Part shown: piece after piece, positions 10,086 to 20,340 of the stretch
Layout of the letters: each line of letters opens with the position of its first letter
Numbering within the stretch: the stretch's first letter is position 1
Assembly (NCBI RefSeq): GCF_963678635.1
Contig: NC_087065.1
Span: forward strand, 24,881,254 to 24,945,253
Reading direction: 5' to 3'
Length of the DNA: 64,000 nt
DNA from: Symsagittifera roscoffensis
Lineage: Eukaryota; Xenacoelomorpha; Acoela; Convolutidae
Notes under the pieces: model-generated
The model's database searches: none
What the model saw: the letters and a program-made list of their open reading frames with translations, nothing else
What the model was told of the DNA's origin: nothing
Translations under genes and position numbers: made by a program

Positions 10086-12057
10086 TGCTGCCCACCAACA
10101 CTACCGAAGACACCAGCGAACTCTGGGGCGTGGAAGACTCCACCTCCTCAGCCTCCAACGGTGTGGACCCTGATTGCCTGGTCCGGCTGCTCCTTGAACT
10201 ATCTCTCGAATCAGCTCTCGCTCCAAGACGGCTGGATAGGGGTCTAGGGGCATAGAAAAGAGGGATCGGGGGTGGACCCAAGGTAAACTGGGCCATTTCT
10301 AGCAGGTCCGACTCTAGCAGGTTTATATGCCTTTGGAAGCCACCATTTAGCCACTCCGCTCCCTTGGGCGTGTGAAAGTGGATTCCATCCGAGGATGCAT
10401 CGCGCGGGAGGGAGTGTTCCATCAGGTCGGCCACATCCAGCAACCTCACGGGGAGCACGCTTTTCTGCTGAATCTGCCTGATTTCTCCATTGATATTTCG
10501 CACCTTCTCATTCATTTCCATCGCATGCTGGTCAAATACCATGTTGTATGGGACTGTACAGATGGTGAGTATTGCGGGATCAAACCAAATTGAAGGATAC
10601 AACTCATCTTCTTGTGCAACATCATCACATTCCTTGACTCTCCTCTAGACAAATCGTTAGTCCCCATCATCAGAGTGACCGTGTACATCTTCACCAAATC
10701 CAACATCTCCAGGGACGCCAACATCTGCGGCGTCGCAGCTCCAGAAAAACTCAAGACTCCCACCTGCCAGTGTGACTGGATCCGCGTCAGCACCCGTATC
10801 AAGCTGTCCCCTATGATCAGGTGAACTGCACCATCCGGTATCCTAGGTTGAGTGAAATATTCAGCCCAGGCCGCGTCATGGAAACAATCCCTCCTGGCCC
10901 GCTATGTTGCCGTCCAGTCCATTCGGTTGTGCCTGTGGTATGCACCATCCTTTTTTTTTCTTGTAGCTCGCGATTGTCATGCTCCTAACTGGATGGTCCC
11001 TCCAAGTAGGAGGTCGCCCTTCCCTCACCGAATCGTCACGGGCTCTAGACTGTAACCTATCTTGCAGTACCTTGAGACGTGATGAACTCGACCCAGCTAC
11101 TGTTTGTGGTTGAATTAGGGGTATATCATGGGAGCTTGACCTCCATCAATGGTCGTATCGATTGCGCATCCAGACTGTGCACAGAGGGTAACGGTTCGGG
11201 TGGTATCCACACCTCCAGCCCCTCATTTATGTGCTCCTGGGCCGCCCGGTCTAAGTTGAACCGGCCGCTTGGCCTACGAGCCTCGTCCACCTCCACACGC
11301 GATGCAGGTCTCGATGCTGTGGCGGCTGGCTCTGTTGTCCGTTTCCTTTTTTCTTTCTGTCTCGCGAGCTCTCGCTGTCTTCTCTGAAGCTTCTCCATCT
11401 CCGACATCAGCTGCCTGCAGTTCACCTCGTTCTCGCGGAACCTCTGTTCTTGCTGTTACACCGCCCTGATCATGTTGAGATCACGCCACGCCTGATCCCT
11501 CTCAAGGATCGCCTGATCTCTCTCCAGGTTTGCCTGGTCCCTCTCAAGCTTCGCGCCAACCCTGTCAAGGTTCGCCTTGTCTTACTCCCTCTGTGTCCTC
11601 TCTAGTTCCCTCTTCAAGCTACTGAGAACCGGATATGCCTCCTCTGTCTGTTGAGACCGTATCATAGACGAGGGCCTGCTCGTGAATTGGGCCGCGAGTC
11701 CAGCTGGCGGTCTGGCGGGGGGTGGAAAGTCTCCAGCGCCATATTCTGTGTTGTTGCTCAAGCCAGGATTCCTCGCCAATTCGAATCCCCTCTCGCCTCC
11801 ATCCTCATTCCAGGACAATCATCTGGTCTGTTCTTGATTGGATATCCCCTCCGTCGTGTAGCCAACCATCAAAAAAGAATTTCTGTCGCAGATTCCCTGC
11901 ATTGACCCTGCGCCTCTAACTGTAGGATGGCGTTCAACATCACCGCCATCCTCTCATCGACTTGGGTGTAGTCCAGATCCCTCAAGCTTTTGTATAGTTC
12001 ATCGAGCGTAGGTCCCTTAAACGCTGCAGGCATATATTTCCAAAAGCGATCTGCCAT
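10086..12057 (-). pseudogene. ORF3 of gypsy element 2: coiled coil plus SGNH/GDSL hydrolase-like domain
   Basis: This ORF lies about 500 bases after the macrodomain-like end of element 2 pol, on the same strand. It starts at ATG 12057 (MADRFWKYM) and is broken into several frames. The N-terminal segment is followed by a Pro/Arg-rich linker, a heptad-repeat segment (11465-11585), and a basic Gln/Arg-rich stretch. An SGNH-type fold follows with all four catalytic blocks: IIGDSLIRVL (block I Ser, GDS at 10803-10811), SFSGA (block II Gly), MMGTNDLSRG (block III, about 10650-10665) and DGIHF (block V Asp/His, about 10373-10390). A frameshift lies between blocks III and V. The C-terminus is Ser/Arg-rich and truncated by the assembly gap. 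I see no signal peptide or membrane segment, so an envelope role is unlikely despite its env-like position. Confidence 0.7.
11465..11585 (-). repeat. 21-bp tandem repeat coding a heptad coiled coil
   Basis: Four to five imperfect 21-bp units (plus-strand type cctgatccctctcaaggatcg) lie inside ORF3. On the minus strand each unit codes a heptad of the type LERDQAN or LERDQAI, so the array directly builds a coiled-coil segment upstream of the esterase domain. Confidence 0.75.
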
Positions 12058-12563
12058 AGTCACAATCTTCAGATGATCTCACGTGTCAACCAACTTGGGA
12101 ATTACTTTGTCAACCAACTTGAGAATTACCTTGTCAACTAACTTGAGAATTGAGAAAAAAACGTCTCCCTTCAAATCCTGCAGATCGTGAACTTGTTCAA
12201 AATCTTCTTTTTCTTTTTAAATGAGTGCGGCTTGGTCGTCAACTCAATTTTGCAAATCAATCTGAAAATAAAATGCAGTTTTTAGACCGAGATGTCCTGT
12301 GCCTAACCTAAGCCCCCCCATCATTGTGTTTGAAACATTATCCCATCATCTATTCTACTAAAATAGTTCAATTGTAAGTTTTAAGAGCATGCAGATTGAT
12401 TTCATGTTTTAGCACCGTCAACTCTAAAATTTAATTGTCATGCCAACTGCGATAAAATCCATCTACTTGCTTTGCGCCCCTATGAACCTAACTCGAGATC
12501 CCCATGTACCTAACTCGAGATCCCCATGTACCTAACTCGAGACCTCCATTGTCCGCCCGTAAA
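12058..12563. other. Spacer between element 2 pol and ORF3, with two short tandem arrays
   Basis: There is no gene in this stretch. Positions 12081-12152 hold three units of the type tgtcaaccaacttgggaatt. Positions 12478-12543 hold three units of the type ccatgtacctaactcgagat. On the minus strand a strong splice-acceptor-like string, ATTTTATTTTCAG, lies near 12255-12267 upstream of the ORF3 start. It could serve a spliced subgenomic mRNA, but I cannot show that it is used. Confidence 0.5.
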
Positions 12564-15500
12564 TCAAGCGATACTCAAGTAGTATTTCTTTAGTAGGTGT
12601 ACCATTGTCTCCGTCTCTGCGAAGATCACGTGTAGGATGGCGTATAACTCCCTTGGGCTCAACCTGCCCCTGTTTGGGTCATAAACCGGCATCGAGACCT
12701 CCATTATCCCTCTTTCAACCATGAAATATCTCAGCCTCGTTAGTGCCAACATCACGTGCTCGTGATCTATCGTATTCCTTTCAATGATCCTAGTTACCAG
12801 AAAGCACATGTAATTACCCGGGACTTGTGAAACTGATGGGGGAAGCGCAGCCATTCCTCCCAGCCCGGGTCTCTATCTAAATAGAAACTCCACATTCTGA
12901 TATTCTCTCTTGAAGTCGGCCTCTAGTCTCGATTTGAAGCTCATGTCCGCGGTTATACAGATCGCGCTAGTCCTGTCTGACAAAATGAAGTCGCTGTCCG
13001 TTATCAGGATGTTCTCGGAGTATTCATTGGGTATCTCAAATTTTGTTTTGAAGTTTTGTCCTATGATAGGCTCGGCCTCTTCCGCATCCAGTTCCAGCCC
13101 GCTGGTCTCTCTCACTTCTCTGAGTTTCTTTATCATCAAATTTTCGGTGTGGGTAAGTCCTACCCACACTCCCCGGACAAAAATATTTATCGACGTCCCC
13201 GTCGATCATGCTGGTTCTAAATTATCTGGCGGTATCTCGACCGGCCTGTCAGTGCTGTCCAACCGAAGAGGGGAGCTTTTGTTTTCACGTATTTTTCAGC
13301 TGACACGTCGACCTGCTGGATGCTTTGCTCTTCATCTCCTTTGCTCTTGACATCGCGCATCCACTCTAGTATTCTCAAGTTTGTGTTTTCCCTCCTTTCT
13401 ATCTCGCTCTGCTCCAGATTTGCACTTGTTCTGAAGTGGAGTAGTCTTCCTGCGGGTTTTGTTCGCTGTCGTTGATGATTCGCCATTCATCATTGGCCAC
13501 CAATTCGCCCACACTCAGTAACTCTTCGCTCAATTCGTCAGGCTCTATCTTGTCAATCAAGAAGTCATCCCCGTGCCTATTGTACCTCATGCCTGTCCGT
13601 TTGCGATTGCCACTCCTGGTTCCTGCTGTTATCGGCAAGTCTGGTTCCGTCCACTTTGGCACCTCGTCCTGCTCCTGGTCATTTCAGTTTTCTTCCGCAA
13701 AGGACTCCGCATCTGAGCCTGCTTCTATCTTTTCATTATCGTCCATGCTCACGTCCTCGTTGCCATCATTCTTTTCTCTGGTGCCTTTTTCGTTCACTTC
13801 ACATGCTGGCTCTACCAATAGGTACTCTAGTCCCTCCATATTCTGCGGTACGCACCAGTCCTCCGGAGATGGGACTTGAGGCTTCAGATTTTTATAATGC
13901 GCTGCTCGCCCCGTACTCAAGCGGTAGAACGGTCCCTGCTGGTGTACTTACGTGGTCATAAACGGTCCTCGCCATTTCTTGAGTGAGTAGTTTTTTCGTC
14001 CCCTTGGGAGGTATAACATTCTGGAACAACCAGACGTATTGGCCCACTGCATACGGTTTAGCTTGAAGTATCTTCTCATCATATTTCTTCCGCTGCCTCA
14101 TTTGTGCTTGCGCCGTATTCCTCCTGCAGAGCTCATTAGTTCCTGTTGTCTCTTGACCGCTTCCTTCATATAAGCTTGAGGCGACTTCTTTTTCCCTTCG
14201 TATTCTGGGTAAAAGAACGTTAGGGGCATTGCTCTCTCTCTACCCGTTAACATCATGAAGGGACTTATTCCTGTTGTGGAGTGTTGCGTGCTGTTGTACG
14301 CCCCGACCACTTGCGGCAGATATTTATCCCAGTCTGTCATGTATCTCGAGCAATATACCCTCAGCATGTTCACCAACGTTCTGTTCTGTCTTTCCACTAA
14401 CCCGTTAGTCTGAGGATGGTAAGTCGTTGAGTGCGCTTGAGCAATATGTGACCTCTTCATCGATTCTTTTGTCAGGTCACCCACGAAGGCTTTCCCGTTG
14501 TCCGACTGAAATGTCATCCGACAACCATATCGTGATATCCAATGTGTTATCAAGTGGTCACAAGTCTCCTCCGCTGAGGCTGTTTGACAGGGCACCGCTT
14601 CCGCCAACTTCGTAAAGTGGTCTATTATGACCAGTATCTGGTTATACCCCGACTCTGTCATGCAGATCTTCTGATGGTCTATCTGCGCAACCTCGTTGAA
14701 TTCCGAGCTCTCAACGGACTTGAGTGGGAACTTCATCTGCCGTGGGTCTTTCACCTGTAGACATGCCAGACATGCGTTCACCCATCTCTCGCAGGCCTTT
14801 CTTAATCCCGGCCAATCAATTTTGTGTAGTATTCTCTGTTGCACTTTGTCTATCCCCTGATGCCCCATTTGATCGTGCGATCTGAATAACACCTCCGTCT
14901 GGTACAACTGTGGTAGTATGATGAGGTTATGCTTGTGTAGTATCTTCTCCTCATCCTTTCTCCTGCATGCTACCACCCATCAGCTGTGTGATAGAGCAAA
15001 TCTTTCCTCTCCTTGTAGAACTGGCTCAAGATCTTATAGCTGTCTTCTTCCAGGTCCCCTTTCTCCTTGGCTCCCTTCGGGATCCATTCGGAGAGGTTGC
15101 TTGTCATCTTGTCATTCTTTTGGGCTCGAATCAGATCCGACAGCCTATATCTTGCCTTGACGTGTTCCTTCGGTGCCATTATTTGACCTTTCATTTCTCC
15201 GGGAATGTGGATGTCATCCTTCAATTTGACGCAAACTATCCTCCTCAAGACCTTCCTGTCATTTTCTGGCACCAGGTTCGTTCTGACATTCGAGTTGCAT
15301 GATAGCTCCCTGAACGGTTTCCTTGATAAAGCAATTCTCTCAAATTCTTCACCTCCGCATACCTCCTGCTGATCCAAATTGTACGTTCCTGAGGAGGGAT
15401 CCGTCTGTAGTTCCCTGTCGCGGTGCCTCATCTTCTCTTCCGCCAATATCATGCATAGACTATCTTGGTCATCGCTGTTCTTATCTGAGTCTTCATCCCA

Positions 15501-16494
15501 TTCTTCACACTCCCCGGACAAAGTTTCTTCTTCGGCATCTTCCTCTGCATTGTCCCACTCCCCGTACTATTGACTCAGTCCGAGGTGTTCAGCCTCCTCC
15601 TTGAATGCCACCTTCTGCTTCCTAAACATGTCCGCACAAGTATGTCCTCGCTACCATCCGCCCTGTTTTATCCCTGTCTTGCTTCCACAGTTGAACCAGC
15701 CAAAAAGCTGATCCTACTTTGAGAGGCTCTCATCAATCCTAGGTATTTGATAGGCATCCTTCACCGTGACGGAGTTCAGATATCGAAAGTCGCAGCAAAG
15801 CCTCAATTGGTCACCTTTCTTCTTAGCCACCACCACTCCACACGTCAAAGGTTTATTGGATGGTTCTATCATATCATACTCTAGTAAGGTCTCTATCTCT
15901 TTTCTACATGCTTCCGATTTGTGTGGGGTCATACGCCTCGCCCCCTCCCTGTGCCGCACCGCCGACTCTTCAAGCTCTATTTCATGTTCAACAAAGTTAC
16001 AACATCCAATGTCTGCCTTATGTTTCGAAAAAACGTCCTCATTGCGCTCTAGTACAACCTTGATGGCTTTGAGCTGTTCATCCGTTACCATGCCCCTCAA
16101 GTGCTCTATTTCAGGTGAAACCGGTTTATCCATTTCCATTTCCTCTAGTGTGGGTCTTTCCGGGAAATTCGAACATCTCGAAAGTCCATCATTTGTCTCT
16201 GACTTAAATGATTTCACAAGACCTGATGAATCTTTTATTTTCTTTAATCTTCTCAAGATACAAATCTTGTCCCTATGATTAGGACAATCAAGAACTTCAT
16301 TCTCTTTTACATTTTCAGTCATTTCATATCGAGTTTTCACAGATAAAGCGTATCCCAGTTTCCTTCCCCTCTGGATTGTGATGGGTATAATAAGAGTATT
16401 CAACAAGACACTGACGCAGAGACCGCTCTTGGTTATCGAGAAGGATCTTCCTAAAACAGCTGCGCTTCGACTATTTGGATTTGGGACTATGCAT
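12564..16494 (-). pseudogene. pol: Gypsy element 2 pol, 3' part (left of Polinton), RT/RNaseH deleted
   Basis: Read on the minus strand from the Polinton edge, this starts in the protease-to-RT linker and reaches the first RT block (about 15714-15950). It then jumps to the pre-integrase linker at about 15521, so most of RT and all of RNase H (roughly 700 codons relative to element 1) are missing. The integrase is well preserved (14098-14976), with VAQIDHQ, SDNG and LVERQNRT. Frameshifts follow at about 14098, 13900 and 13680. The macrodomain-like end (12564-13169) has one in-frame TAG near 12855, and the position of the conserved Lys in element 1 is Arg here (FLVTR). The element is dead. Confidence 0.88.
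16489..16494. repeat. Target-site duplication ATGCAT, left copy
   Basis: This 6-bp ATGCAT directly abuts the left end of the Polinton (AGTAGTATATG...). The same six bases follow its right end at 34485-34490. Six-base duplications are the known signature of Polinton integration. The duplicated bases lie within the gypsy pol reading frame, and removing the Polinton plus one copy leaves that frame in phase with element 1. Confidence 0.95.
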
Positions 16495-16712
16495 AGTAGT
16501 ATATGAGTGAGCAAGAGTGGGGGGGGGGGGGGGGGGGGGGGGGTGGTGGGAGACCCCCATGTATTAAGATAGGGAATTGAACATCCGGTCTCCCAGCTAT
16601 GTATTAAGATTGGGTATAGAGTCTACAATGTATTAAGGTAGGGAATAGGTATCCCATGTATTAAGATGGTAAGTTTCAGATGGTAAGTTTCAGAAAAATT
16701 TTTGGCGCCCGA
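16495..16712. repeat. Polinton left terminal inverted repeat (218 bp)
   Basis: This matches the reverse complement of 34286-34484 with few substitutions. The whole length difference of 19 bases is explained by one homopolymer: 25 G at 16519-16543 against 6 at the other end. Inside are four units of the type ATGTATTAAGAT (starting 16559, 16599, 16628 and 16656). A tandem pair of the 14-mer ATGGTAAGTTTCAG lies at 16666 and 16680. Confidence 0.95.
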
Positions 16713-17774
16713 ATTTTTTTGAGCTCGATTTTGCCGATACTTGCGTTTCTTAGCTAACTTCTACGATTTGTGATATGTAAGGACTATCATGTCTTACAAA
16801 AATTCGGTATGGTAAGTTTCAGAAGGTAAGTTTCAGAAAATTTTTTGAAAATTTTTAAAGTTTTACTTGCAAATACATTCTTATCTTGAAAAAACAATTT
16901 TTTATTAAAAATTGAAAAAGTTTTTTTTGGATGGTAAGTTTCAGGTGGTAAGTTTCGACGAAAATATAGTTTCGATTTAGAGTATGGGATCATAAACTAA
17001 TATATCACGGAATATTTTTTTTTCTCGAAAGAATCTTAAATTCTTATTTCATGTTATTTATTTTCCCTCAGGTTATCTGGGGAAAATTGTCAAGAGGGGA
17101 TTATCTTTGACAGGTTAGTTATTCCGCTCCACGGGATACCAGGGGAATCTTGACAGCTCCTCACGGTTGATTACTTTTATATCCTACTTAATCTTTTTTC
17201 CGCAGGTTATCTGGAGACCTAATTTTATGACTTATTTTTATCTTTTTTCACATAATTATCTAATTTAATCTTACCTCAACTGGTTTATTTATTCTGTCAT
17301 ATTTCTTGCTACGATTCATTTCAGTTCTCTTTTATCACTTTGTCTTTAATCTTTAAAAAATTCTTTGAAATTTCTAAATTTTCCAAAAAAATTATTTGAA
17401 ATTTCCAAATTTTCCAAAAAATTATCATCCAAATTTATCAATTGCTCAGCCACGTTAAAAGTTTACACTGAGAAAAACATAGTATCATTTTTTTTTGGTT
17501 CTGATATTTTTGTGTAATAATTTTTCCATCTTTCTCAGAGTAAACTTTTAAGAAAATTATACAATTTACTAGAAATTGGTTACAATTTTCGTAAATTTAT
17601 CTACTCTATCGTTAGTTCTTTCAATTGGGAGACTGCAACATCCATATTTCATCATCATTCTCCGTATTTCATCAAAGGGTTAGTTGCTAAGATGCTTTTC
17701 GTAAAAAAATTTAAGGAATTTGAAAAGTTAAATTAAATAAATAATCAAACAATTCACTACATCGTATAGTAAAA
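16713..17774. other. Polinton left subterminal non-coding region
   Basis: This is AT-rich DNA without a credible gene. It carries two further pairs of the 14-mer ATGGTAAGTTTCAG or close variants (16809/16823 and 16931/16945), each pair spaced exactly 14 bases. A partial duplication around caggttatctgg (about 17070 and 17200) is also visible, together with the hairpin listed separately. Confidence 0.6.
17457..17549. repeat. Inverted repeat, 19-bp arms, near Polinton left end
   Basis: The arm at 17457-17475 (AAAAGTTTACACTGAGAAA) pairs with 17531-17549 with one mismatch, around a loop of about 55 bases. It lies just downstream (minus strand) of the protease gene. It may act in transcript 3' end formation or terminal replication, but neither is shown. 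Confidence 0.6.
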
Positions 17775-18310
17775 TTACTGCAAAAATTTACATTTACAAA
17801 TAAAAAATTCATTTTTACATGAAATTACTGTTAAATTCAAATAATACACATCATGAACATTATTCAAGTTCTTCTGGAAGAATTTAAAAAGGAGAAATGC
17901 TGAATAAATTGCGTAAAAACCACACAAATTATCAGTTTTTTGTAGCTTTCGAGGAACCATTCGTCGAAACTTTTTGTCAAAAAAGGGTAAGTTGATCTCT
18001 TTCTTCCCAAAGAATCAGCAAAGTAGTAGCTTTTATTCATTCGAGCAATCATAATCCAGTGTTCTCCTCTATCATTGCTTGGGGCTGAGTTAATAATTGC
18101 AAAAGAGTATTTTGTTAGTTGAGGTACTGTATCAGAAGGGTATGATCCCATGTACTTGAACCTGAGCTCTGGAATTCTTTCAATAATTTGCAAAAGTGAA
18201 ATGTTATCCATCTTGGCAATTGTAGGCTGATTTACAGCTAAAAATGAAATTGATAGTTTGATAGTGTACTTTAGGTTAAAAAAAAAGGAAGAATAATGAC
18301 TTACACACAT
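17775..18310 (-). pseudogene. Adenain-like cysteine protease of the Polinton (one frame break)
   Basis: Adenovirus-type proteases mature Polinton and adenovirus capsid proteins. The first frame (18310 to 17864) holds the catalytic His and acidic residue in GEHWIMIARMNKSYYFADS (His about residue 84, Asp about 99). The second (17960 to 17775) holds the Cys block KLQKTDNLCGFYAIYS. The two frames join at a run of six A near 17946-17951, so a one-base error or mutation is the simplest explanation. A possible 69-base intron (18238-18306, GTGTAAGT to TTTTTAG) near the start would change the first residues to MSVNQ but keep the frame; unspliced it is also open. An internal ATG lies at 18211. Confidence 0.8.
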
Positions 18311-18344
18311 TTAGGAATTGAATCAACAAAGTCCCATACACAAG

Positions 18345-18353
18345 CCTTATATA
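18345..18353 (-). promoter_or_regulatory. TATA box for the protease gene
   Basis: The minus strand reads TATATAAGG about 35 bases before the first ATG of the protease frame (18310). The position fits a core promoter with a very short leader. Confidence 0.6.
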
Positions 18354-18379
18354 GTGGGCAAAGTTTATTGAATACTGTT

Positions 18380-18583
18380 TTACAGTCTAGGTTGAGGTCT
18401 CGGGTTTTCAACTAAACAGCATTCCTTCTCTATTTTTTCTGGAGCTTTAGGTCTGAAGAAAATCAATATAGATAGTACAGAGATAGTAACAAAGAAAAGT
18501 CCCAAAAAAGTTACAATATTTTTATAGGAACCTGAAAACTCAAAAAAATTTAACATTTTTAGCGACTGTTCCGAATTTGTCAA
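18380..18583 (-). CDS. Small single-span membrane protein (67 aa)
   Basis: I do not recognise this family. The protein has a short polar N-terminus, one clear hydrophobic span (IVTFLGLFFVTISVLSILIF, about residues 23-42), then a charged tail rich in Lys, Glu and Pro. It sits between the protease and major capsid genes on the same strand. Small membrane proteins are common accessory genes in Polintons and adenovirus-like elements. Being short, it could be a chance frame, but the hydrophobic profile and tight placement argue for a gene. Confidence 0.5.
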   Translation of the reverse strand: MTNSEQSLKMLNFFEFSGSYKNIVTFLGLFFVTISVLSILIFFRPKAPEKIEKECCLVENPRPQPRL

Positions 18584-18635
18584 TTTGAAAATTTGATAGT
18601 CTTTCTCCCAAGACTATCACTTCCGTTACTTGCTC

Positions 18636-19862
18636 CTAGGGAAATTGGAAAAACATTTCTAATCTCAAGCTTTCTCCACTAAGTTCTGGATAATGCAAGT
18701 GTTCAGCGGCATCCTGTAGTGAAGTCAAGTCGAAAACTAGAATATAGTGATTTTGAAAATCTTCCATAGGAAGAGCTGGAAATTCTTCGTTAAACTGCAT
18801 TGCTTTCATTGTTGTAACATAGGGTTGACAAGGAGAAGTTGTATCTAATGAAATAATTGCTCTTCCACCCCGAATAATTCTAAGCTCTCTCAAATGAAAT
18901 TGTTGATAATTGAAAGGATTTTCATAAAAAAATCCCGCAGCAGCCAAATTTGTATTCATTGCAACAGCTATCCTTCTGATTGGGGCATTATTGAAAACAT
19001 TTTCCTGAATAAACTGGTTTTGACGAGATGGAATGATAAAGGTTCTTGCTATAGTTTCCATGTAATTGTAATGAGCAGGTTCCCTTTCCAGATTCCATTG
19101 CAAAAATTGATGATTAGGTTCAGCTACTAAAATTCTTCTTGTAAACAGTGAACAATCAACTTTTTTCAGACTGACATTTGGATTATCAGATAACATGTAA
19201 AAATTAGGTCTAGCTCGAATAAGTTTAATTCGAACTTTGGTATTTGGTAGCAACAGTTTTTCGCAAGTAAACAAATCAATGGCGAGTTTCCCATAGAGTG
19301 AAAAAATTATCCCTGTTCCCAAGGAATTTGCTCTATCAGTGAATGGATACATATCAAATGCATCAGGATTTTCTTCAAAACTGTATCCATGACAAGCAAG
19401 AATTCCTTTATTACTCACTGCTGACGAGTTGAATTCGTTCGATATCTGTGCCTTATGAGGATATAACCCATTGGCATTGTAAACCATTGTATTGTTAAAT
19501 TAAATTCACAGTTGGAGAATAGAGAATGTAGATTGTTTACATAAGTTAAGTAAGTTTGTGGTTCCTCGTCTGAATCTTCCTCCGATTTTGCTTTATGTTA
19601 TCCTTTTTCCGAAAGCATCAAACAATCTTCCTTTGAATAGTTGAAGCTTTAAGCTAAGATGGGTATCACGCATATCCAAGTAGAGATTACGATCCGTTTC
19701 AAATTCAAACTCAATACTGCTTTCATCCAGAGAAGTACTGGGGAATACTTCTTGTGTGTAAGATGACATAATTGTTTCCAAAACTGGGACTTTATCAAAA
19801 ATCTCCAAAGAAGAATTTGTAAACGCTCCGTACCGAAAATGACTACTTTGATTTACACTCAT
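18636..19862 (-). pseudogene. Polinton major capsid protein (double jelly roll), frameshifted
   Basis: The N-terminal part (19862 to 19593, MSVNQSSHFRYG) carries the typical start: a short lead, VPVLETIMSSYTQEVFPSTS, then an acidic strand before YLDMRDTHL. A middle piece in another frame (about 19590-19505) is acidic and then reads TYVNNLHSLFSN. The C-terminal 283 residues (19487 to 18636) follow in a third frame, with NGLYPHKAQISNEF near the start. Together these match the Polinton major capsid family. Two frame changes, near 19595 and 19500, break the gene. Its start codon overlaps the stop of the upstream gene as ATGA. Confidence 0.85.
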
Positions 19863-20227
19863 TTTATCTTGTCAAAAATGTCTTTGCGAGAGCGACTGAT
19901 TTTTGAACTACTCTTTTGGGAAATGGTTCTTCTTGTTCTACGCTTGGATTTCTTTTTTCCACCTCCCAGCTGTTTTCGAACTGTTTTTGTTCCAACATCT
20001 TTTGCAAACGTTTTGAGTTTTTTTCGTCCACTGACAACTTCTCCAATCTCTGGAGCGGCAATTTCAAATAAATCTGCTCCGATTCTTTTTGCAGCTGGGA
20101 CTATATATTTTTTAATGAAGGGAATTGCAGTTCTCCCAAGAGTTTGTGCAAGAGCACCAAAACCTCTTCCACGCTGCCTTGCATGTCCACGAAAAATAGG
20201 AAAATTAGCTGAACTTTGAGCAACCAT
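19859..20227 (-). CDS. pVI-like small basic virion protein (122 aa)
   Basis: The start is the ATG at 20227 (MVAQSSANF); the frame is open further upstream only through a TTG. A Gly/Arg-rich lead (FRGHARQRGRGFGALAQTL) is followed by an amphipathic helix-like segment (AIPFIKKYIVPAAKRIGADL) and a strongly basic tail (GGGKKKSKRRTRRT). Proteins of this type accompany the capsid genes in Polintons and adintoviruses and are compared with adenovirus pVI/pX (membrane-active or DNA-binding). The stop TGA overlaps the start of the major capsid gene (ATGA), suggesting translational coupling or a shared transcript. Confidence 0.7.
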   Translation of the reverse strand: MVAQSSANFPIFRGHARQRGRGFGALAQTLGRTAIPFIKKYIVPAAKRIGADLFEIAAPEIGEVVSGRKKLKTFAKDVGTKTVRKQLGGGKKKSKRRTRRTISQKSSSKISRSRKDIFDKIK

Positions 20228-20340
20228 TTCGTATGAAGTATAAATCAAAAATGATTATCCGAAATCTTGCGAAACAAGAGGACAACTCGTGTAATTCCTA
20301 CAGACACAAAAGGAATTTTTTCACCTGTAGTATCCCTTAG

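Noticed and set aside
10086-12057. Esterase ORF as an upstream ORF of gypsy element 1
   Set aside because: It is adjacent to element 1 only across an assembly gap, whereas in element 3 the same ORF lies after pol with no gag behind it; placement after element 2 pol is the consistent reading.
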